The position numbers were made by a program, and so were the translations under genes. From contig JBANAY010000003.1 of assembly GCA_037952775.1 (NCBI GenBank), forward strand, positions 8,060,001 to 8,124,000: 64,000 nucleotides of DNA, in the 5' to 3' direction. The DNA is from Clonostachys chloroleuca. Taxonomy: Eukaryota; Ascomycota; Sordariomycetes; Hypocreales; Bionectriaceae. Numbering within the stretch: the stretch's first letter is position 1; each line of letters begins with the position of its first letter. Shown here one piece after another: positions 57,996 to 64,000 of this stretch. A model generated the notes under the pieces. That model saw only the letters and a list, made by a program, of their open reading frames with translations. It was not told where the DNA came from and made no database searches.

Positions 57996-60180
57996 AGCCG
58001 CAGGTCCTTACAGATCCGAGCAACTGGTCGGCAAACGTGAAAAGAAAGTAGATGGGCCCGTGAATGGCCTCAATCAGAGGGTTCATAGGTGTCCATTCTT
58101 TGCCACTCAAACACAATCGAGCGTTTATTTATGCGTTCAGGTACCAGCTGCCGAAAGTGGCTCGCCGACCGAATGACTCCCCACCGTTGCAAGAACTGGG
58201 AAGGGTAGGCCATGCTACTATGACAAATAGTGGGCATAAGTCCCTCACTTTGGTTATTATTGGCCATAAGTAATGGGCATGGTTTGCTTGGGTCGCTGCA
58301 GCATTTGTGAGCCTTCTCATTCACAAGCTGGTCGCTGGGTTTCCGACACTATCAACAGGGGGTAATGTGTTGGGGGAAAAACGAACAACACCACGGCTAT
58401 TGGCGAGCTTGAAATGCAGACTGCTAACCACACAAAAATCTAACGACCTTCCACAACAGCTATAAAAAGGAGGTTTTGAGTTTTGTGTGTATTCTCATTT
58501 GATCAAATAGTTCACGTTCACAGCTGGTCAACTGACCTATCGTAGCCGCTGTAATATTGCTAAAAGACTTATCTTTCAAAAGAAGGGATTTTCAAAAGTG
58601 AAAATAAGAAGGGGTAAAAGGGATGTCTTTTCTACGGATGCCGAAAATAGCTAATTTATCTAATTTGGCCAGATTGACAAGTGGGCCCCGACTCAGTAAT
58701 CCCAAAAAGACGAGCCGCTACGGTATAATGCTCAGTGGCTCAGTACGCCGCTTAATAAACTAAATGTAGCTGTGAATATGATATCTACTATCAATTGCGG
58801 TCATGCTTTGCTGGAATAATATCGCCGTTGGGCTACGGCTCTGGCTGGATCTTTGGGGCCATGCTAATGCGGTTTCCCACTAATTTTGTTGCTTCGGCTC
58901 TTTCCCAATCTTGCACTCTTCCGCGATTTAGATGGAATTGTGCATGAAATACATCGAACTCGGAAGGGTCGGACAGGGACCCTCTTAGTCCCTTCATAGT
59001 GAATGTTTAAGTAACCTCGTTTGCTAGGGTAAATACCCAGACTTTCCCAATAGACCAGCTTCCAAAATCTTTCTCACAAGATAAACTCGCAATACATCCC
59101 TTTGGAATCCCCAAATTTAGGAACAAACTCAAACGCTTACAAGTGTATCATGACATTAGAATGCTAAAGGACTTTCGAAACACTAAAACGAGGTTACAGA
59201 AGCGAGATTGTGGGAAACAACAGAAATAAAGTATTGAAATCGTTGTGGGTTCTGACTTTGGAACCACTCCTGTTGAAAATGTTAATTGACCCCAAACTAG
59301 TGATAGTCTTCTTTGTACGTCAGAGAGTAAAATTAACAGCAATGGAAGATACCAGAACCCAACAACTCAACACAATGAATATAGTCCTCTTGGTAACGCG
59401 TTCAAATCCATGTCTTAATACCAACGGTAATCAGTTGAGATAGATTTAAGTCTTTCTGGAGCTCTCAACTTTGACTAAGAGCCTGTCATTTCTTTGCATA
59501 TATCACACTGGAATCGCGAATTTCCTACGCTTTTATTGGCTTTACGGGTTGAGAATCAGGGGAATTTCAAGGGTTCTCGTCTCTCCTACCTGCTCGCAGC
59601 TTTATTCTACAGTATATTTCCTTTAAAGCCGTTAGTATTCCTCAAGATTTGTATAAGGTCAGTCTATTACTTGTGATGAGATGTCGGGTCTGGCATCTTC
59701 CATTGTTGTCTGAAATTCTACTCCAACTCTCTCATCCATTTAAAGTGAGTCTTTTATCACTGGATTTGTACCTAACGTATATCTGCTCTTGGCTTCTGAA
59801 ACTTGAAGCCATTGTGACTACATACCGAGGCTTCTGTTGTAGCTTGAAATATTCTACGATTGAATCCATTTCTCTGTTGGCTATGCCTGCATTTCTGCGT
59901 ATTATGCAGCATGTGATTAGTCAGTGTGTTCAAGTCAATTCCCAGTGCTGCGTAAGACTTCTTTCGTCTCCTAATTGGTCCGCGCTGGGTTTTAAGATGT
60001 GTCTGACTCATATGTAGTTTTCGAATGTGCATTCACTACCCCGCTTCTCTCACTAGTTTCTTGGCTTGTGTTTCGAAAGATTGAAACAGGCGATTGAGGG
60101 CTGTCACGAAGTCTTATCTAGCATGGCCAGTTTCTTTTTAATATCTTGAATCAGAGCCGCTACCATCGGTAGACTTCAAT
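57996..60180. promoter_or_regulatory. Divergent intergenic region between NACHT-ankyrin and TPR-CHAT genes
   Basis: About 2.2 kb separates the two start codons. The part next to the CHAT gene (59460-60150) is pyrimidine-rich on the plus strand, as in long fungal 5' leaders, and several short upstream frames occur there (for example 59649-60017). None has a recognisable domain. Any shared control of the two genes would lie here. Confidence 0.45.
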
Positions 60181-63100
60181 ATGAGCACCTCACAGGACCA
60201 ACTGCAACCTCTTCCAACCCTCACGGATGATAGTTGGTATACCGATGATCCGACTCACCTGAAAAGAAAGTTTTCGGAGGCCGACGAAGCAACCTGGACA
60301 GCAGAGAACTTGGAGATAGTGATTCAAGATCGTTTAAGCGTTCTTCGTGACACTTCATTCGACCACCCAGATTACCTCGTCCAGCACATGGACATTGCGA
60401 ATGGATATTTGTACAAATACCTACGGTCTCAGTCGGCGGCAGATCTGGATCTAGCCATTGACCATCAGCAAACTTATCTTGACTTGGCACCAAATGATCA
60501 TCCGAATCGAGCAATTGGTTATAATAGATTTGGGCTTCAGCATATGATCAAGTACCAACAAACAAAAGACATCAGCTGCATCGAGCGAGCAATCACAAAC
60601 TATCAAATGGCTCTTTCCATATATCCAGACGACGACCAGGAGATACCCGAGCTATTTGACAGCCTTGCCAGCGCCTATATCGCCCGTTGTAAGGCATTAG
60701 GAACCATGGAAGACGTTGAAACGGCAATTAAGTACTGCACGAAATCGGTTGCTACAACAACGCATGACTCTGTCGATAAGCCAGGAAGGCTCAATACTTT
60801 TGGAAGTGCATATCAATGCAAATATGACATGAATGGAGAAAGATCAGACCTCCAATTAGCAATTCAATATCTCACAGCAGCTTACGAAATACTTCCAAGA
60901 AGGCATGATGACCGGGTCAGGGTCCAGGTTTTAACGAATTTGGGGAGGGCTTACCAGAGAAGATACGTAGTATTGGGGGCTATTAAAGACCTGGATTCGG
61001 CAGTTGAATTGCTGCAAGAGGCACTGGGTGGTGCATTATTCAAACAGCAACGTCGAATTATACTTCAACACCTTTCCCTCTGCTACAAAAGCAGATATCG
61101 AACGACAGACCAGATGATGGATCTTGACAATGCCATTCATTGCTCTGAGGAGAGTCTTCAGTTAACACCACTGGACGGCTACGATCGAGCAAATCACTTG
61201 CGCCATCTTGGTGCTGCTTATAACTCAAGATATCTCAAGACCCGAGCCGAGAATGATGTTACCATGGCAGTTAAAATGTATGAAGAGGCTATTGCTCTCA
61301 CGCCGGACGATCATTTAGAAAGGGCAAGCCAATTACAAGGACTTGGGTCTTGCTATCACAACAGGCATATTTTCACGGGGTCTCACGAAGATCTTGATAA
61401 AGCTATTGGCTTCCATGAGAAAGTGCTCAACATAACCCCGGGAGATCATCCTCGGAGAGCACGTCGTTTGCAAGAAGCTGGTTGTGTGTTCTTGGAGAAA
61501 GGAATGGCAGAACCTGGCGTTGAGAATACCTTACAGCAGCTGCGAGAGGCTTATGCTACAGACCCAAACCTCGCACTGAAGTTAAGTGACTTTCAAAGAA
61601 TTTCGACACAGTTCGACGCTCTCCGAGCCGGGATCCATCGGCTGGAAGAATCCGTTGCCCATGCGTTTTCTCCCGCCAAGGATAGACTAGCAGCCGGAAA
61701 AGAACTTATTCTCTTGTATCTGCTAGTCGAACTCTGGAAACCGGCATACAATCTTGTATCATCACTCATGGCGCTACTTGCGTTGGTTGTTGATTGGTCT
61801 CTGGAGTATTCTGATAAGCAGCGCTTAGTAGCTCAAAACGCTCGATTGGGGTTAAGTGCGGGAGGCATTGCTTTAATGGCAGGGGAAGATGTCTATGAGG
61901 TGCTTAAACTGATTGAGCTTGGTCGTGGGATAATAATGGGGTCGTCTATTGACCTACGTACTGAAGTTTCCGCACTCCAGGAAGCAAATTCGCCCTTGGC
62001 GGATAGATTCATCATGCTTCGGGATCAGCTTGAAGGAGGAACAAATACGCCCGCAGAGCACTCTGACCAGCCACATTATATCGATCGGCACGACGCAGGG
62101 CTCCGATTACAGAAAACAATCCAGGAAATCCGGCAAATACCTCGATTCGGCAAATTCTTGCTTCCACCATCTGAGGAAGATATGAAGGCCGCTGCCGCTT
62201 ATGACCCGATTGTGGTTATCAATGTGAGCGACTATCGTTGCGATGCCATAATCATTGAAAAGGATAAACTGTATTCAATAAGACTACCAAATGTGCAACG
62301 CCAGCACCTTGATCATCTAGGAAAGATAACGAAATACGAGACAGAGATGCTTGAGTGGCTATGGGACACCATCGCCGAGCCTGTGCTGAGGGTTCTGGGG
62401 TTTGACAAACCGCCCATGGATGGTCAATGGCCTCACATCCGGTGGATTCCAACCGGTGCTCTCTGCAGAATCCCCATACATGCTGCTGGGTTTCATTCCG
62501 ATGGCTCGAAGAATACAGTTATGGATAGAGTTATATCTTCTTATAGCCCGTCTGTCAAAGCTCTCATTGATGGTCTCGAAAGGCATAGTCGCTCGTACCA
62601 GGGTCAATCTCAGCACAAAGCCGTTTTGTTTGGCAGTAACCAACTTCGATACGCGCCCAAAGAGATTGACGAAGTGGAGAAGATTTGTCGGGCCATGAAG
62701 TTGGAAGTCGTCAGACCACAAGCACGCCAAGAGATTGTGTCTAATTTGGACAACTGTGCGGTTTTTCATTTCGCCGGTCACGGGCTGAGTGACGGATCCG
62801 ATCCGTCGAAAAGCTCGTTGGTCCTCGGGGACAATGAAATGCTAACAGTAGCAAGCTTGTTGAAGTCAAATCTTCGACACCAGGCGCCATTCCTAGCTTA
62901 TCTTTCCGCCTGCGGCACTGGCCAGACGAAACAATACCGTCTCTTCGATGAAGGTATTCACTTAATTGGTGCTTATCAAATTTCAGGGTTTCAAAACGTC
63001 GTTGGTACCCTCTGGGAAGTGGAAGATAGGTCGTGCGTTGAAGTGGCTACCCGAACATATGAATGGATCAAGAATCGGGGCATGAGTCGTCGTTCCGTTG

Positions 63101-63321
63101 CTGAGGGACTTCACCATGCCGCTCGGAAGCTTCGGAGTGATTGGATTGATGAAATCAGTCAACCAAGAACACTCAATGAGATTGATTCTATAATCCCGCA
63201 TGACCATGATATCGAAGAGGCTGCTGATGGGATGGGAAATGGGGGCGCTGTGGCTTCAAGAGATATGGAACCACTTGATAATCCGGTGCTGAACTGGATC
63301 CCCTACGTCCATTATTGTTGA
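60181..63321 (+). CDS. TPR-CHAT protein (caspase-like protease family), 1046 aa
   Basis: A single exon encodes 1046 residues. Residues about 60-470 hold tetratricopeptide-like repeats of roughly 40-55 residues with the recurring pattern G-x-A-Y-x-x-R/K-Y-x-x-x-x-x-x-D-L-x-x-A-I. A helical middle region follows (about 480-640). The C-terminal CHAT domain (about 680-1046) has the family's His in FHFAGHG (His867) and Cys in YLSACGTG (Cys911), together with WIPTGALCRIPIHAAG, SYSPSVKAL and QNVVGTLWEVED. CHAT is a clan CD caspase/separase-like peptidase fold; both catalytic residues are present, so protease activity is likely. In bacteria, TPR-CHAT proteins act in anti-phage systems; fungal copies are largely uncharacterised. 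The head-to-head NACHT-ankyrin gene suggests a sensor-effector pair, which is inference. Confidence 0.94.
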   Translation: MSTSQDQLQPLPTLTDDSWYTDDPTHLKRKFSEADEATWTAENLEIVIQDRLSVLRDTSFDHPDYLVQHMDIANGYLYKYLRSQSAADLDLAIDHQQTYLDLAPNDHPNRAIGYNRFGLQHMIKYQQTKDISCIERAITNYQMALSIYPDDDQEIPELFDSLASAYIARCKALGTMEDVETAIKYCTKSVATTTHDSVDKPGRLNTFGSAYQCKYDMNGERSDLQLAIQYLTAAYEILPRRHDDRVRVQVLTNLGRAYQRRYVVLGAIKDLDSAVELLQEALGGALFKQQRRIILQHLSLCYKSRYRTTDQMMDLDNAIHCSEESLQLTPLDGYDRANHLRHLGAAYNSRYLKTRAENDVTMAVKMYEEAIALTPDDHLERASQLQGLGSCYHNRHIFTGSHEDLDKAIGFHEKVLNITPGDHPRRARRLQEAGCVFLEKGMAEPGVENTLQQLREAYATDPNLALKLSDFQRISTQFDALRAGIHRLEESVAHAFSPAKDRLAAGKELILLYLLVELWKPAYNLVSSLMALLALVVDWSLEYSDKQRLVAQNARLGLSAGGIALMAGEDVYEVLKLIELGRGIIMGSSIDLRTEVSALQEANSPLADRFIMLRDQLEGGTNTPAEHSDQPHYIDRHDAGLRLQKTIQEIRQIPRFGKFLLPPSEEDMKAAAAYDPIVVINVSDYRCDAIIIEKDKLYSIRLPNVQRQHLDHLGKITKYETEMLEWLWDTIAEPVLRVLGFDKPPMDGQWPHIRWIPTGALCRIPIHAAGFHSDGSKNTVMDRVISSYSPSVKALIDGLERHSRSYQGQSQHKAVLFGSNQLRYAPKEIDEVEKICRAMKLEVVRPQARQEIVSNLDNCAVFHFAGHGLSDGSDPSKSSLVLGDNEMLTVASLLKSNLRHQAPFLAYLSACGTGQTKQYRLFDEGIHLIGAYQISGFQNVVGTLWEVEDRSCVEVATRTYEWIKNRGMSRRSVAEGLHHAARKLRSDWIDEISQPRTLNEIDSIIPHDHDIEEAADGMGNGGAVASRDMEPLDNPVLNWIPYVHYC

Positions 63322-63543
63322 TATACTGACGATTGATTGCATCTAACTTTGTAGTTGGTGTACCTAATGCTAGACTACGTACCTACCGTACTACGAGACT
63401 TCGATTATTATAACGCATAGATATAACTAGCCCCTAGATAGTTTCAATACCATTTACGAAATTGCGTTACACAATAGTTCTTTCTATGGCACGTAGCTAT
63501 CCATACTAGCCAGTCGGAACGATCATTCGAAACATCAATAGTG

Positions 63544-64000
63544 TTAATTGCTTCCATAGGCATCTCCCCAAGACTCTGTGTGTAGTTCCAACTGAATTGC
63601 CGTTATAGTATTCAGATCCCAGTCCCGAAGTTTGCTCCCGTCCTTGGCTTTGGCTTGCCGGATTCTGACAAAACCTGTGGTATACAGGGTTGGACGCATC
63701 GTGGGCTCGCCAATTGAGTAGAATTTCCTCGAAGTGCCAACTTTCTGCACTAACGAGGGCTGGCATTGAACCTGGACTGTCGAACCTAGAAACTTGGACT
63801 CGGCCCCTGATTCCTCAAGCTGCACCATGTGGGGACCGAATTCGACCATGAGCGGAACACTCAGTTCATCTTTGTCCGCGTCAGGGTCTGACGGTTGAAT
63901 GCCTTCAAACAGGAGACTATAGCATTCAATCTTAGCATGCCAAGAGAAGAGCAAAGGGTTAATACAACGGCATCGGGCGTGGTACTCACGAAACCTTGGT
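63544..64000 (-). CDS. 3' part of an unknown gene, cut by the window edge
   Basis: The last exon (63544-63930) codes 129 codons to a TAA stop. It is preceded by a probable 59-bp intron (63931-63989, GTGAGT..TAAG) and by 11 nt of an upstream exon at the window edge. The visible protein is mixed alpha/beta with strands such as VPLMVEFGPHMVQLE, STVQVQCQPSLVQ and a final TITAIQLELHTESWGD. There is no recognisable domain, signal peptide or membrane segment in this part. The gene starts beyond the right edge, so nothing can be said of its N-terminus. Its 3' end converges with the CHAT gene, 222 bp apart. Confidence 0.65.
   Translation of the reverse strand, partial: PRFREYHARCRCINPLLFSWHAKIECYSLLFEGIQPSDPDADKDELSVPLMVEFGPHMVQLEESGAESKFLGSTVQVQCQPSLVQKVGTSRKFYSIGEPTMRPTLYTTGFVRIRQAKAKDGSKLRDWDLNTITAIQLELHTESWGDAYGSN

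Noticed and set aside
59649..60017. 122-codon frame upstream of the CHAT gene resembling a hydrophobic protein
   Set aside because: Its Leu/Ser/Cys-rich composition comes from pyrimidine-rich leader sequence; there is no domain and no conserved feature.

Overview
The window is nuclear DNA from a filamentous ascomycete, most likely Eurotiales (Aspergillus or Penicillium type). Genes carry short introns of about 49-97 bp with GT..AG ends and CTAAC/CTGAC-like branch sites. Gene families are typical of that group: Zn2Cys6 regulators, a tannase-family esterase, an Agd3-type deacetylase, GH5 glucanase, HET, NACHT-ankyrin and CHAT proteins. A tRNA-Gln(CTG) is present. No virus or transposon gene was recognised. 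Exon structures were rebuilt by hand from splice sites and phase; intact models close in frame from start to stop.

Left part (1-22 kb): a tiny two-exon gene (56 aa), an AflR-like Zn2Cys6 regulator, an epoxide-hydrolase-like gene with one extra base, a five-exon MFS anion transporter, a four-exon small conserved protein whose first exon is only the start codon, a short hypothetical gene, a secreted tannase/feruloyl esterase with a disturbed 3' end, an IroE/Fes-like esterase, and a CorA-like membrane protein with a one-base frameshift. There is no PKS, NRPS or terpene synthase, so this is not a complete metabolite cluster.

Middle (23-40 kb): a broken HET-domain gene, tRNA-Gln, a DUF2278/YukJ-type protein with a C-terminal lamin-tail-like domain, an Agd3-type N-acetylgalactosamine deacetylase with a long Ser/Thr repeat stalk, a GH5 beta-glucanase and a DUF7730-like protein. 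Two long gene-poor gaps (about 3.4 and 3.2 kb) flank the glucanase.

Right part (40-64 kb): a dead NOD-like receptor (PNP-NACHT-ankyrin) with at least eight lesions, a secreted SGNH/GDSL esterase, a Zn2Cys6 regulator divergent from a serine beta-lactamase-like hydrolase, then an intact 2000-residue NACHT-ankyrin receptor divergent from an intact 1046-residue TPR-CHAT protease-like protein, and finally the 3' end of an unknown gene cut by the window edge.

The most interesting unit is the right-hand locus. An intact STAND receptor and an intact caspase-like CHAT protein are paired head to head, with the remains of another NLR and a HET gene on the same segment. This looks like a fungal nonself-recognition or cell-death neighbourhood under birth-and-death turnover; the functional link is inference.
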